NCBI GenBank assembly: GCA_002390485.1
Contig: DGPO01000057.1
Location: 57,902-89,458, forward strand
Reading direction: 5' to 3'
From: Halieaceae bacterium UBA4438
GTDB taxonomy: Bacteria > Pseudomonadota > Gammaproteobacteria > Pseudomonadales > Halieaceae
Length of the DNA: 31,557 bases
Shown here: positions 9,066-19,725 of the stretch, piece by piece
Layout: every line of letters starts with the position of its first letter
Numbering within the stretch: the stretch's first letter is position 1
The notes under the pieces: generated by a model
Told to the model about the DNA's origin: nothing
The model's input: only the letters and a program-made list of their open reading frames with translations
Database searches by the model: none
Position numbers and translations under genes: made by a program

Positions 9066-11212
9066 TGCCCATTTATGATCCAGAGGCTTCGAGCAAGACG
9101 GCCTGGGCTGCCCTGGTAGCAAAGCAAAATAAGGGGTTGCTGCCCGACGAGTTCACGTGGTTCACGCCTGACGACATCCCCATGAAAGTACTCTACACGG
9201 CCGAAGACACCGCAAATTTACCCTACACCGACACGATGCCGGGTCTCAGTCCATACATTCGGGGGCCACAAGCCACGATGTATGCCGGTCGACGTTGGAC
9301 TATTCGCCAATACGCGGGCTTCTCGACCGCCGAGGCGAGCAATGCGTTCTACCGTAAGGCGCTTGCAGCCGGCGGACAAGGTGTCTCGGTTGCGTTTGAT
9401 CTCGCGACACACCGTGGATACGACTCTGATCACCCTCGTGTCGCTGGCGATGTGGGTAAAGCGGGGGTCGCTGTTGATTCGGTTGAGGACATGAAAGTGT
9501 TGTTCAACGGCATCCCCTTGGACAAGGTCTCGGTATCAATGACCATGAATGGCGCTGTGCTGCCCGTACTTGCGGGCTACATCGTTGCAGCCCAGGAGCA
9601 GGGGGTGGGGCCAGAAGCCCTAGCGGGGACGATTCAGAACGATATTCTAAAAGAGTTTATGGTTCGTAACACCTATATCTACCCGCCGATCTCCAGCATG
9701 CGCATTATTGGCGACATCATCGCGTACTGCTCAAACAACATGCCGCGGTTCAATACCATCTCTATTTCGGGGTATCACATGCAAGAGGCGGGTGCGAACG
9801 CGGCACTTGAGCTGGCGTACACACTGGCTGACGGTAAGGAATACATTCGTACTGCGATTGCGGCTGGACTCAACATCGATGATTTTGCACCACGACTGTC
9901 ATTTTTCTGGGGCATCGGCATGAATTTCTACACGGAAATCGCCAAGATGCGTGCGGCTCGGTTGCTGTGGACGGAAATCGTCAGCGAGTTTGATCCGAAA
10001 AATCCTAAAAGTTCGATGTTGAGAACACATTGTCAGACGTCGGGTTGGTCTTTGACTGAGCAAGATCCCTACAACAATATTGTGCGCACGACCATAGAGG
10101 CAATGGCAGCTGTGTTTGGCGGTACCCAAAGTCTGCACACCAATGCGCTGGATGAGGCGATTGCGTTGCCCTCAGAGTTCGCAGCGCGGATAGCGCGTAA
10201 TACACAGCTTGTGCTCCAGGAAGAGACCGGGATCAGTCAGGTGGTCGATCCGTGGGGCGGTTCGTACATGATGGAGTCATTGACTAGCGAGATGGCTGAT
10301 AAAGCGAGAGCGTTGATTGCCGAGGTAGAAGAAGCGGGTGGGATGGCCCAAGCCATCGAAACGGGCCTGCCAAAACTCCGCATAGAAGAAGCTGCGGCGA
10401 AGAAACAAGCGCGCATCGACCGAGGAGAAGACGTGATCGTCGGTGTGAACAAATATCAAATTGACGAGCAAGACGAAGTTGATATTCTCGAGGTTGACAA
10501 CGATGCTGTGCGAGAAGCGCAGATAGCGCGACTAAAATCGATCAAAGCGTCGCGTGATAGTGTCAAAGTGAGTGACAGTCTGGCAGCTCTGACGGCGGCG
10601 GCAAAGTCGGGGACGGGTAACTTACTGGAGCTGGCCGTTGAGGCGACGCGGAATCGTGCGACGGTTGGTGAGATTTCAGATGCGCTCGAGGAGCACTTTG
10701 GGCGCTTCGTCGCCAGCGCGCAGACCGTCTCTGGCGTTTACGGTGCCGCCTATGAGAACGACGAGCAATGGAAGAAAATAGGCATGGATATCGATCATTT
10801 TGTGCAACAGCATGGACGAAGGCCTCGTATGTTGGTGGCAAAGATGGGGCAAGACGGTCATGACCGAGGCGCAAAAGTCGTTGCGACTGCGTTTGCCGAT
10901 GTGGGGTTTGATGTTGATCTTTCACCGATGTTCTCGACCCCTGAGGAAGTGGCGCGTCAAGCCATTGAGAATGATGTCCACATAGTCGGTGCATCGAGTC
11001 TTGCTGCGGGACACAAGACACTCGTGCCTCAGCTGATCCAAGCACTCAAGGCAGAAGGGGCCGATGATATTGTGGTCATTGCGGGGGGTGTTATTCCGCA
11101 GCAGGATTATCAATACCTTTACGATGCCGGTGTGACGCTGATCTTTGGTCCCGGTACGCCGATCCCAGAGGCTGCGCGAAAGGTGTTGGATGCCGTTAAC
11201 CTCAACAGCTGA
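9065..11212 (+). CDS. scpA: Methylmalonyl-CoA mutase, single-chain B12-dependent form
   Basis: 715 residues, the full length of a catalytic mutase chain. The N-terminal TIM barrel includes [20 protein letters not shown] and [18 protein letters not shown], the CoA- and substrate-binding regions. The C-terminal cobalamin domain has DGHDRG at 597-602, with His599 as the lower axial cobalt ligand, followed by GASSLAAGH and the VVIAGGVIP loop. The enzyme rearranges (R)-methylmalonyl-CoA to succinyl-CoA by an adenosylcobalamin radical mechanism. No separate small subunit is present, so it probably acts as a homodimer. The start overlaps the epimerase stop; the gene overlaps meaB by 23 bases. The organism must make, import or salvage cobalamin. 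The window shows no B12 riboswitch or transport gene. Confidence 0.97.
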   Translation: MPIYDPEASSKTAWAALVAKQNKGLLPDEFTWFTPDDIPMKVLYTAEDTANLPYTDTMPGLSPYIRGPQATMYAGRRWTIRQYAGFSTAEASNAFYRKALAAGGQGVSVAFDLATHRGYDSDHPRVAGDVGKAGVAVDSVEDMKVLFNGIPLDKVSVSMTMNGAVLPVLAGYIVAAQEQGVGPEALAGTIQNDILKEFMVRNTYIYPPISSMRIIGDIIAYCSNNMPRFNTISISGYHMQEAGANAALELAYTLADGKEYIRTAIAAGLNIDDFAPRLSFFWGIGMNFYTEIAKMRAARLLWTEIVSEFDPKNPKSSMLRTHCQTSGWSLTEQDPYNNIVRTTIEAMAAVFGGTQSLHTNALDEAIALPSEFAARIARNTQLVLQEETGISQVVDPWGGSYMMESLTSEMADKARALIAEVEEAGGMAQAIETGLPKLRIEEAAAKKQARIDRGEDVIVGVNKYQIDEQDEVDILEVDNDAVREAQIARLKSIKASRDSVKVSDSLAALTAAAKSGTGNLLELAVEATRNRATVGEISDALEEHFGRFVASAQTVSGVYGAAYENDEQWKKIGMDIDHFVQQHGRRPRMLVAKMGQDGHDRGAKVVATAFADVGFDVDLSPMFSTPEEVARQAIENDVHIVGASSLAAGHKTLVPQLIQALKAEGADDIVVIAGGVIPQQDYQYLYDAGVTLIFGPGTPIPEAARKVLDAVNLNS

Positions 11213-12161
11213 AGCTATTCTTGCCGGGAATCGGCGCGCGCTGGCTAAAGCGATTACGCTGGTCGAGAGCTCGCGGGCCGAGGACAGGGAAGCGTCTCAA
11301 CAACTCCTGAATGAGTTACTTCCGCACACGGGGAAAAGTCTGCGGCTGGGGATTACGGGGGTGCCAGGAGTTGGCAAATCCACGTTTATTGAAACATTTG
11401 GGCAACACGTAATTGCTGAGGGGCACAAAGTTGCGGTCTTGGCTGTCGACCCCAGTTCACCCAAGGCGGGCGGTTCTATTTTGGGTGACAAAACCCGTAT
11501 GGAGCTGCTGTCACGCGATTCGCGTGCGTTCATTAGACCGTCGCCGGCCGGGCGTGCTTTGGGTGGGGTAGCACTGAAGACGCGTGAGTCGATGCTCCTC
11601 TGCGAGGCCGCAGGTTTCGACGTTGTTATCGTCGAGACCGTCGGTGTCGGACAGTCCGAGCACCAAGTTGGCAGCATGGTCGATTTCTTTTTAATTCTCT
11701 TGCTGCCCGGTGGTGGCGATGAGCTTCAAGGCATAAAGAAAGGAATCTTAGAGCTGGCTGACGCCATCATGATTAATAAAGCAGATGGTGAAAGTGCAAG
11801 TCTTGCTCGAAAAACCAAGCTTCACTATCAGACCGCCATGTCACTGCTAAGCACGGGTGACTTTTGGAAGCCCGAGGTGCACACCTGCTCAGCGCTCAAG
11901 CAAGAGGGCTTAACGGAGTGTTGGGCGATGATGCGACGTTACAAGGAAGAGGCTGCCGATCATGGATTATTCGATCAAAAAAGGGCCGAACAAAACGTAC
12001 AGTGGATGTGGCAGTTAACCGATGAAATGCTGCGTCAGCAGTTGCACGATAACGCAGCAATCAGCACACAATTGTCACAGATGCTCGTTCAGGTCAGCGC
12101 AGGCGAATTGACGCCGGTGACCGCTGCTAACCGCATTATCGCCCAGCTTAGGCAGTCCTGA
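11190..12161 (+). CDS. meaB: Methylmalonyl-CoA mutase-associated GTPase MeaB
   Basis: 323 residues of the G3E P-loop GTPase group (MeaB/ArgK). Walker A is GVPGVGKS at 57-64; DPSSP, the switch segment [20 protein letters not shown] and the base-recognition motif NKADGE follow, as in known MeaB proteins. MeaB gates delivery of adenosylcobalamin to the mutase and protects or repairs it after radical loss. Older annotations called it a lysine/arginine/ornithine transport kinase; the position directly after the mutase argues against that. I placed the start at ATG 11190, inside the end of the mutase gene with AAGG upstream; a longer frame back to 11145 would add 15 residues entirely within the mutase gene and outside the conserved N-terminus. 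Confidence 0.95.
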   Translation: MPLTSTAEAILAGNRRALAKAITLVESSRAEDREASQQLLNELLPHTGKSLRLGITGVPGVGKSTFIETFGQHVIAEGHKVAVLAVDPSSPKAGGSILGDKTRMELLSRDSRAFIRPSPAGRALGGVALKTRESMLLCEAAGFDVVIVETVGVGQSEHQVGSMVDFFLILLLPGGGDELQGIKKGILELADAIMINKADGESASLARKTKLHYQTAMSLLSTGDFWKPEVHTCSALKQEGLTECWAMMRRYKEEAADHGLFDQKRAEQNVQWMWQLTDEMLRQQLHDNAAISTQLSQMLVQVSAGELTPVTAANRIIAQLRQS

Positions 12162-12165
12162 GACG

Positions 12166-12474
12166 ATGCGATTTCTGGCACTGGATAAGCTGATTAACGT
12201 GCAAGAAGGTTACCGACAACGGTTTAAAATTGATTCGCTGGATCTCGTTTTAGTGAGAGAGGGGGGCGAGGTCAGCGCGTTTGCGGCGCTGTGTCCTCAT
12301 CAAGAGCAGTCACTGGAGCATGGCCAAATCGAATCTGGGATTATTTATTGTCCACGGCACGGTTTTGCCTTCTCGTTGATAAGCGGTGAGCACCTCTCGG
12401 GGCAATGTGCCCGTTTGCCGATATACACCGTGCACTTCGAGGGCAATGAGGTGGGAATTCTTCTCGAAGATTAG
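12166..12474 (+). CDS. Small Rieske [2Fe-2S] protein
   Basis: 102 residues, a lone Rieske domain of the ferredoxin / nitrite reductase small-subunit type. The cluster ligands are Cys43 and His45 (CPH) and Cys62 and His65 (CPRH), with 16 residues between the two motifs, as usual for soluble Rieske proteins. There is no signal peptide or membrane anchor, so it is a cytoplasmic electron carrier or a redox subunit of an unknown oxygenase. It starts four bases after meaB and ends the propionate operon. No ferredoxin reductase or oxygenase catalytic subunit is nearby on this strand. Its last four bases overlap the convergent roxA gene. The partner enzyme cannot be named from the sequence. Confidence 0.88.
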   Translation: MRFLALDKLINVQEGYRQRFKIDSLDLVLVREGGEVSAFAALCPHQEQSLEHGQIESGIIYCPRHGFAFSLISGEHLSGQCARLPIYTVHFEGNEVGILLED

Positions 12475-13577
12475 TGTGCAACCCCGAGTTCAGGCTCTTC
12501 GACAAAGCCCAGCAACCACCACTTCGCAAGGATGTCGTGCTGACGGGTGTCCAGTGATGCTGTCGACAGACTGCGACCAGAGCAGAGCGTTGCGAGCCAG
12601 TGCTCGTCAACCGGTTCTAAGCGCTGCGCCTCTCCGCCCAAGTAGGCGATGAGCGCGTCTCCTGCGTCTCGCCATAACAGTCGCTGATGCGTTGACAGCA
12701 TGACGCGATCACTCATTGGCAGCGCTTGCGGGATGGGCTCGACTGGGGCTTCTGACAGCAACTCGGGGAACCAGTCTTCAGAGGCCAGGGCGTCAATAGC
12801 GTTGACGACTGCGCCTTGTGCATTTTGAATCTGCTGAGGTGTAATTTCGCCCGGCCGACTTTGTTCACACAGGCTGTCGAGGTCTTCCAGAAGGAGATCC
12901 TCTCGAAGTGATTCGATGACATTGTCAGAGAGTCGCGCCACTAAGTCGGTCATTTGAGTGGCCCTGAAACCCAGCGAGAAAGTCATACTCTCGCCGACGG
13001 CTGATCCCCAGTGCGCAAATCCGGGGGGTACGTACAAGACATCACCGGGTTCTAATACATAGGTTTGCGATGACTCAAACTCCTCAATGAGTTTGAGACC
13101 GCCTGATTCGATGACGGGCGTGGTGTGGTCGCACCGCGGCCCAACCTTCCAATGTCGCTTTCCGGCACCTTGCAGCAAAAATACGTCATATTGATCAAAG
13201 TGTGGACCCACTCCCGCGCCATCGGTTGCATAGCTGACCATGACATCATCCATTCGCCAAGAGGGTATAAAGTCAACACAGCCACGCAGTGCCGCAACCT
13301 CAGGGAACCACTCATCAACGCGCTGTACGAGCAGGCTCCATTCACCAGTGCGCTCAAAGCTGTCGTCCGAGAAAGGCCCTTGAGTCAGCTGCCATTGTTT
13401 ACCTCGGCGACTAACAATTCGACTGTCGACCTCGGGCTCCATCGCGAGTCCCGCTAATTCTTCAGGGCTAATGGGCGCTTCAAACCCAGGTAATGCTGAG
13501 CGAATCAGTAGTGGTTTTTGCTGCCAGTACTTGCTTAAAAACCACTGGACGTCGATGTCGAACCGAGGCGATATCAC
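12471..13577 (-). CDS. roxA: 50S ribosomal protein L16 arginine 3-hydroxylase (RoxA/YcfD)
   Basis: 368 residues, close to E. coli YcfD (373). It is a JmjC-type cupin dioxygenase using Fe(II) and 2-oxoglutarate. The iron-binding HxD is His126-Phe-Asp128 in GVGPHFDQYDVF, and the distal histidine is His189 in VPPGFAHWG. The C-terminal half contains the winged-helix region typical of ribosomal oxygenases. YcfD hydroxylates an arginine of ribosomal protein L16 in an oxygen-dependent way. The gene starts five bases after purB and is the last of the leftward rluE-to-roxA operon. Its stop codon overlaps the end of the convergent Rieske gene. The assignment rests on overall similarity along the protein and the HxD...H triad. 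Confidence 0.93.
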   Translation of the reverse strand: MISPRFDIDVQWFLSKYWQQKPLLIRSALPGFEAPISPEELAGLAMEPEVDSRIVSRRGKQWQLTQGPFSDDSFERTGEWSLLVQRVDEWFPEVAALRGCVDFIPSWRMDDVMVSYATDGAGVGPHFDQYDVFLLQGAGKRHWKVGPRCDHTTPVIESGGLKLIEEFESSQTYVLEPGDVLYVPPGFAHWGSAVGESMTFSLGFRATQMTDLVARLSDNVIESLREDLLLEDLDSLCEQSRPGEITPQQIQNAQGAVVNAIDALASEDWFPELLSEAPVEPIPQALPMSDRVMLSTHQRLLWRDAGDALIAYLGGEAQRLEPVDEHWLATLCSGRSLSTASLDTRQHDILAKWWLLGFVEEPELGVAH

Positions 13578-13582
13578 GCGAA

Positions 13583-15653
<2,071 letters not shown>

Positions 15654-15657
<4 letters not shown>

Positions 15658-16769
15658 TGCACTGCCGCCGCAACCGGGTTGTAGACGGTCTCTATGACCC
15701 CTCCGCCCAGGCACTCCTCATCTTGATAAAATACAACCGATTGCCCGGGTGTAATCGCGCGCTGCGGCTGCTCAAAGTCCACCTCGTAGCGATCTGCCGA
15801 GCGACTCACCGTACAGGCCTGATCGGCTTGTCGATAACGCACCTTGGCATGACAGCTTAATGGCTCGGATGGGGCCTGACCGTTTATCCAAAAGATATCA
15901 CTCGTAGTCAACGAAGAGGCAAATAGGGCCGGGTTGTCATTGTGCTGGCAGACCCAGAGTGTGTTGGTGACGACGTCTTTCTCAGTCACGTACCAGGGCG
16001 CTTCACCGGCATTTTTGAGGCCACCTATTCCAAGTCCTTGTCGTTGTCCAATGGTGTGATACATCAGACCTTGATGTCGTCCTATGACTTCACCATCAGT
16101 CGTTTTTATTTGTCCTGGGTTTTTCTTAAGGTACTGGGCTAAAAAGTCCGAAAATCGTCGTTCTCCGATAAAACAGATTCCAGTGCTGTCTTTTTTATCG
16201 GCCGTCTTAAAGTCGTGCGCTGCCGCGAGTTTTCTCACTTCAGATTTTTTCAGCTCGCCCAGAGGGAAAAGGCTGGCATCAATGGCGTCATACCCTACCT
16301 GATGCAAAAAATAACTCTGATCCTTGGACGCATCGACGCCTTTTAACAATGTTGCGCGCCCACCGCGAACGCCCTTTCTAGCGTAGTGTCCAGTTGCAAT
16401 TTTGTCCGCACCAAGGGCTCGTGCGTAGTCCAAAAAGGCTCTGAACTTAATTTCTTTATTACACAGAATATCGGGGTTGGGCGTTCTGCCGGCGCTGTAC
16501 TCGGCGAGGAAATGTTCGAACACATTGTCCCAATATTCCGCGGCAAAATTGGCGGCATGTAAAACAATACCCAGGGTGTCAGCGACCGCTTGCGCGTCAG
16601 CCAAGTCCGCCTTTGCTGTGCAGTACTCAGTGCCGTCATCTTCATCCCAATTTTTCATGAAGAGGCCTTCGACCTGATAGCCCTGCTCTTTAAGCAATAG
16701 CGCAGCGACCGAAGAGTCGACACCGCCGGACATGCCGACGATCACTTTGGTTGTGTGATTAAAACTCAT
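15654..16769 (-). CDS. mnmA: tRNA-specific 2-thiouridylase MnmA
   Basis: 371 residues, near E. coli MnmA (368). The N-terminal PP-loop is [14 protein letters not shown] near residues 13-26. Catalytic cysteines are Cys103 in [12 protein letters not shown] and Cys199 in [12 protein letters not shown], matching the two cysteines of the E. coli enzyme. The C-terminal part has the RNA-binding beta-barrel with segments such as [17 protein letters not shown]. MnmA activates U34 of tRNA-Lys, Glu and Gln with ATP and inserts sulfur supplied through the Tus relay from IscS. The start overlaps the nudJ stop by four bases; the end overlaps hflD by four. Confidence 0.97.
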
Positions 16770-17218
16770 AAGTGGCGTACTAAGTCCAATGACACCGCAG
16801 TGCCGGCAATATAGCGGTCAATGACGTCAAGTACGACGCCGTGTCGCAACGGCTTTTTGGAAGCCACAAGCGCTTCGCGACTCATCCAATGAGTGTCGAT
16901 GATACTGGAGTCTCGTGTCAGGGTGTTGTCAAATTCCAGTGCTGTCGCCACGAAACTGTGTCGTAGATAACAGATGCCATTTTGGGCAGTGACAATGGTG
17001 ACGCCCAAATACGCCGTAATGTCGCTGTGCCAGCAGGTCTCTTCTAGCGTCTCCCGCGCTGCCGCGTCGATCAAGCTTTCGTGTTGCTCTAAGTGTCCGG
17101 CGGGCTGATTAAGTACCGCGATCCCCTGGCTCACCTCTTCGACCAGTAAAAACTGTCCCGAGCGCTCGATCACAGTGGCAACAGTGGTGTGCGGTAAAAA
17201 GCGCGGCGTGTCAGGCAT
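16766..17218 (-). CDS. nudJ: NudJ-type Nudix hydrolase
   Basis: 150 residues from the chosen ATG (E. coli NudJ has 153). The start HTTVATVI near residues 10-17 and [13 protein letters not shown] near 38-49 are typical of NudJ. The Nudix box runs from Gly41 to Trp63 and keeps the metal-binding RExxxEE core, but the nearly invariant glycine before the final hydrophobic residue is Cys62. NudJ hydrolyses nucleoside tri- and diphosphates and thiamine pyrophosphate in E. coli; the substrate here is unknown. The gene sits between rluE and mnmA and its first eight bases overlap rluE. A 27-residue upstream extension exists but lies within the rluE gene and lacks family similarity. Confidence 0.9.
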   Translation of the reverse strand: MPDTPRFLPHTTVATVIERSGQFLLVEEVSQGIAVLNQPAGHLEQHESLIDAAARETLEETCWHSDITAYLGVTIVTAQNGICYLRHSFVATALEFDNTLTRDSSIIDTHWMSREALVASKKPLRHGVVLDVIDRYIAGTAVSLDLVRHL

Positions 17219-17789
17219 GGCGGATAGGGTCCATTGTCGTGGCCTCTTCATAGCGGTATTCGCCAGGAGCGAGTGCGTCGACGGTGAAGGGTCCGACACT
17301 GCGCCGAATCAATCGCAGGGTAGGGTATCCCACTGCGGCGGTCATTCTACGCACTTGTCGATTTCTTCCTTCATGTATTGACAGCTCGATCCAGCTGTCA
17401 GGCACTGACGCTCGGTGGCGTATGGGAGGATTTCTCTCCCAAATAGTTGGTATTTCGAGAAGTCTGCAACGAGCAGGCCGTGTCAATCCGTCTTTTAACT
17501 GGACGCCTCGGGCGAGCGCTTGACACATCTCTTGTGTCGCTGAGCCCTCTACTTGCACCCAATAGGTTTTCCAGTGTTTTTTCTTGGGGTGAGCGAGCGT
17601 GTGTTGTAAACCACCATGATTAGTGAGTATGAGTAAACCCTCCGAGTCATAATCAAGACGGCCAGCAGGTCTGAACCCCGGCGCGCTTAAAAAATCGGCC
17701 AGCGTTGATCGGGGATTGTCCGGGCGATCACGGTCTGTGAACTGACTCATGACGCGAAAAGGCTTATTAAATAATAGCAATTGACTCAT
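17211..17789 (-). CDS. rluE: 23S rRNA pseudouridine synthase RluE
   Basis: 192 residues from the ATG at 17789. It is a RsuA-family pseudouridine synthase without an S4 domain, as in E. coli RluE. The catalytic motif is GRLDYDSEGLLILTN, with Asp46 as the nucleophile. KKKHWKTYWVQVEG, IHEGRNRQVRRM and LRLIRRSVGPF are further family blocks; the last three fix the C-terminal half. RluE converts U2457 of 23S rRNA in E. coli. It is the first gene of the leftward operon rluE-nudJ-mnmA-hflD-purB-roxA. A 13-residue upstream extension is possible but starts LLF-type similarity only from MSQLLLFNKPF. Confidence 0.94.
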   Translation of the reverse strand: MSQLLLFNKPFRVMSQFTDRDRPDNPRSTLADFLSAPGFRPAGRLDYDSEGLLILTNHGGLQHTLAHPKKKHWKTYWVQVEGSATQEMCQALARGVQLKDGLTRPARCRLLEIPTIWERNPPIRHRASVPDSWIELSIHEGRNRQVRRMTAAVGYPTLRLIRRSVGPFTVDALAPGEYRYEEATTMDPIRHA

Positions 17790-17944
17790 AGGATTCGTTG
17801 ACGTCAAAAAGTGGTAAACTCGCCACAAAACAAAAAGGACGTATTGCCGTCCGCATTAAGCGAATCATTTAGCATGATTCAATCCGGGGGCGGGCTACAG
17901 AGCTCGGCCAGCCAGTCAACCAAACAGGTAAGGATCTGACTACT

Positions 17945-19201
17945 ATGGCATATCAACACATCAAAGTCCCAGAGCAAGGGACGCCCATCACCACTAACGA
18001 AGACTACAGCCTCAACGTTCCAAATACGCCGATCATTCCCTACATCGAGGGTGATGGCATCGGTATCGATATCAGTCCGGTCATGATCAAGGTGGTAGAC
18101 GCTGCCGTTGAGAAGGCGTACGGCGGCGAAAAGCGTATCGCTTGGATGGAAATCTATACCGGAGAGAAGGCGGCGGAGCTGTATGAAGGCGACTGGTTCC
18201 CACAGGAAACACTCGATGCGATTAAGTCTTACCTGGTTGCGATCAAGGGGCCCTTGACGACGCCCGTTGGCGGCGGTTTTCGCTCGCTCAATGTCGCTCT
18301 GAGACAAGAGCTGGATCTCTATACGTGCTTACGACCTGTTCGTTGGTTCGAAGGTGTGCCTTCTCCTGTTAAGCGTCCTGGCGATACCAATATGGTGATT
18401 TTCCGTGAGAACTCTGAAGACATTTATGCGGGTATTGAGTTCCAAGCGGGATCTCCCGAAGCCGACAAAGTCGTTGATTTTCTGATTACAGAAATGGGCG
18501 CCACAAAAATCCGGTTCCCACAAAACGTGGGCATTGGTATTAAGCCGGTTTCGGTTGAGGGAACCAAGCGTCTGGTTCGCAAGGCGCTGCAATACGCTAT
18601 TGATCAGGAGCTCCCGTCGGTCACGTTGGTCCACAAGGGCAATATCATGAAGTTCACCGAGGGAGGCTTCCGTGACTGGGGTTATGAACTCGCAATGGAA
18701 GAGTTCGGCGGTGAATTGCTGGACGGCGGCCCCTGGGTAAAGATTAAGAACCCGAACAATGGCGACGATATTATCGTGAAAGATGTCATTGCCGATGCAA
18801 TGCTTCAGCAGGTGTTATTGCGTCCTAAGGAGTACAGCGTGATTGCAACCCTGAACCTCAATGGCGACTACCTGTCTGACGCACTTGCCGCGCAGGTGGG
18901 CGGCATAGGTATTGCGCCCGGTGCGAACCTTTCCGATGACATCGCGCTGTTCGAAGCAACGCACGGCACAGCGCCTAAGTACACGGGGCAGGACAAAGTG
19001 AACCCTGGCTCATTGATTTTGTCGGCAGAAATGATGCTTCGTCATTTGGGTTGGAACGAGGCGGCTGATCTGATTATCACCGGAATGAACGGTGCGATTC
19101 AGGCAAAGACAGTGACCTATGATTTCGCTCGTCTGACCGACAATGCGACCGAGGTCTCATGCTCTGCATTTGGCGATGCGATTGTCGACCATATGGCCTA
19201 G
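17945..19201 (+). CDS. icd: Isocitrate dehydrogenase, NADP-dependent
   Basis: 418 residues, close to E. coli Icd (416), with similarity along its whole length. The isocitrate-binding segment [13 protein letters not shown] contains Ser114, the residue equivalent to the Ser113 phosphorylated by AceK in E. coli. [18 protein letters not shown] carries the Lys and Tyr that give NADP preference. The enzyme oxidatively decarboxylates isocitrate to 2-oxoglutarate in the TCA cycle. The gene has its own leader of about 155 bases divergent from rluE and ends at a strong intrinsic terminator, so it is monocistronic. The start is ATG with AAGGATCTGAC upstream. Confidence 0.97.
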   Translation: MAYQHIKVPEQGTPITTNEDYSLNVPNTPIIPYIEGDGIGIDISPVMIKVVDAAVEKAYGGEKRIAWMEIYTGEKAAELYEGDWFPQETLDAIKSYLVAIKGPLTTPVGGGFRSLNVALRQELDLYTCLRPVRWFEGVPSPVKRPGDTNMVIFRENSEDIYAGIEFQAGSPEADKVVDFLITEMGATKIRFPQNVGIGIKPVSVEGTKRLVRKALQYAIDQELPSVTLVHKGNIMKFTEGGFRDWGYELAMEEFGGELLDGGPWVKIKNPNNGDDIIVKDVIADAMLQQVLLRPKEYSVIATLNLNGDYLSDALAAQVGGIGIAPGANLSDDIALFEATHGTAPKYTGQDKVNPGSLILSAEMMLRHLGWNEAADLIITGMNGAIQAKTVTYDFARLTDNATEVSCSAFGDAIVDHMA

Positions 19202-19220
19202 AGCAAGCGATTAAAACCGC

Positions 19221-19249
19221 AAAAGCCCGCGTATGCGGGCTTTTTTTTC
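19221..19249 (+). terminator. Intrinsic terminator of icd
   Basis: AAAAGCCCGC (19221-19230) and GCGGGCTTTT (19235-19244) form a perfect ten-pair stem with the tetraloop GTAT, followed by T bases to 19249. It starts 19 bases after the icd stop codon. The A-run before the stem also allows activity from the other strand, though no leftward gene needs it here. Confidence 0.93.
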
Positions 19250-19308
19250 TCAGTCAGAAATCCTTTTGACAAACTAACGACCAAAAGGCTGATTTGTTCG
19301 TAATACAC

Positions 19309-19314
19309 TATAAT
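19309..19314 (+). promoter_or_regulatory. Candidate -10 element of the clpS-clpA promoter
   Basis: TATAAT matches the sigma-70 -10 consensus exactly and lies between the icd terminator and clpS. I see no good -35 hexamer at 16-18 bases; TTGACA at 19266-19271 is too far upstream. The leader to the ATG at 19378 would be about 55 bases. Confidence 0.45.
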
Positions 19315-19377
19315 GAGGTGTCACCGTTACACATGATGAGCATGATTGACCACGATTTTAAGAAAGGCATTGCGTTG

Positions 19378-19713
19378 ATGTCGAGTAAGCCAGGGGCGGG
19401 CGAAGACGAGGGCGATCTCGCGGTTGCTCCTGCCAAGCCAAAACTTAAGCGACCATCACTTTATCGGGTGGTGCTGTTAAACGATGATTACACGCCGATG
19501 GAATTTGTGGTGGAGGTGCTCGAACACTTCTTTTCACTGACGCGCGAAAAGGCGACCCAGGTGATGCTCGCAGTTCACACGCAGGGAAAAGGCGTCTGTG
19601 GTATCTATACAAAAGACGTTGCTGAAACAAAATCGGAGTTGGTCAATCAGGCCGCAAGAGACAATGGGCATCCACTGCTATGCGAGGTTGAACCCTCGCA
19701 AGATGAAGACTAA
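19378..19713 (+). CDS. clpS: ATP-dependent Clp protease adaptor ClpS
   Basis: 111 residues. The core matches Clp[21 protein letters not shown] contains the [10 protein letters not shown] motif that forms the N-degron pocket, followed by [22 protein letters not shown]. ClpS delivers proteins with N-terminal Leu, Phe, Tyr or Trp to ClpAP. The N-terminal tail before the core is about 24 residues, as in E. coli. I chose ATG 19378; an in-frame extension to 19294 would start ahead of the -10 element, and starts at 19333/19336 would leave a leader of about 15 bases. clpA starts 12 bases after the stop with GGAG between them. The transferases Aat and Bpt that create its substrates are encoded nearby. 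Confidence 0.95.
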   Translation: MSSKPGAGEDEGDLAVAPAKPKLKRPSLYRVVLLNDDYTPMEFVVEVLEHFFSLTREKATQVMLAVHTQGKGVCGIYTKDVAETKSELVNQAARDNGHPLLCEVEPSQDED

Positions 19714-19725
19714 GGAGAAAGGTAC

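Noticed and set aside
10563..11045. Leftward frame of 160 codons within the mutase gene
   Set aside because: Antisense to the cobalamin domain, with Arg/His/Ser/Pro-rich composition typical of shadows.
17798..17820. TTGACG with TAAACT as a promoter for icd
   Set aside because: The spacer is 11 bases, too short for sigma-70; other -35 candidates for TAAACT are poor.
19266..19271. TTGACA as the -35 box for clpS
   Set aside because: It is 37 bases from TATAAT, and no acceptable -10 lies 16-18 bases downstream.
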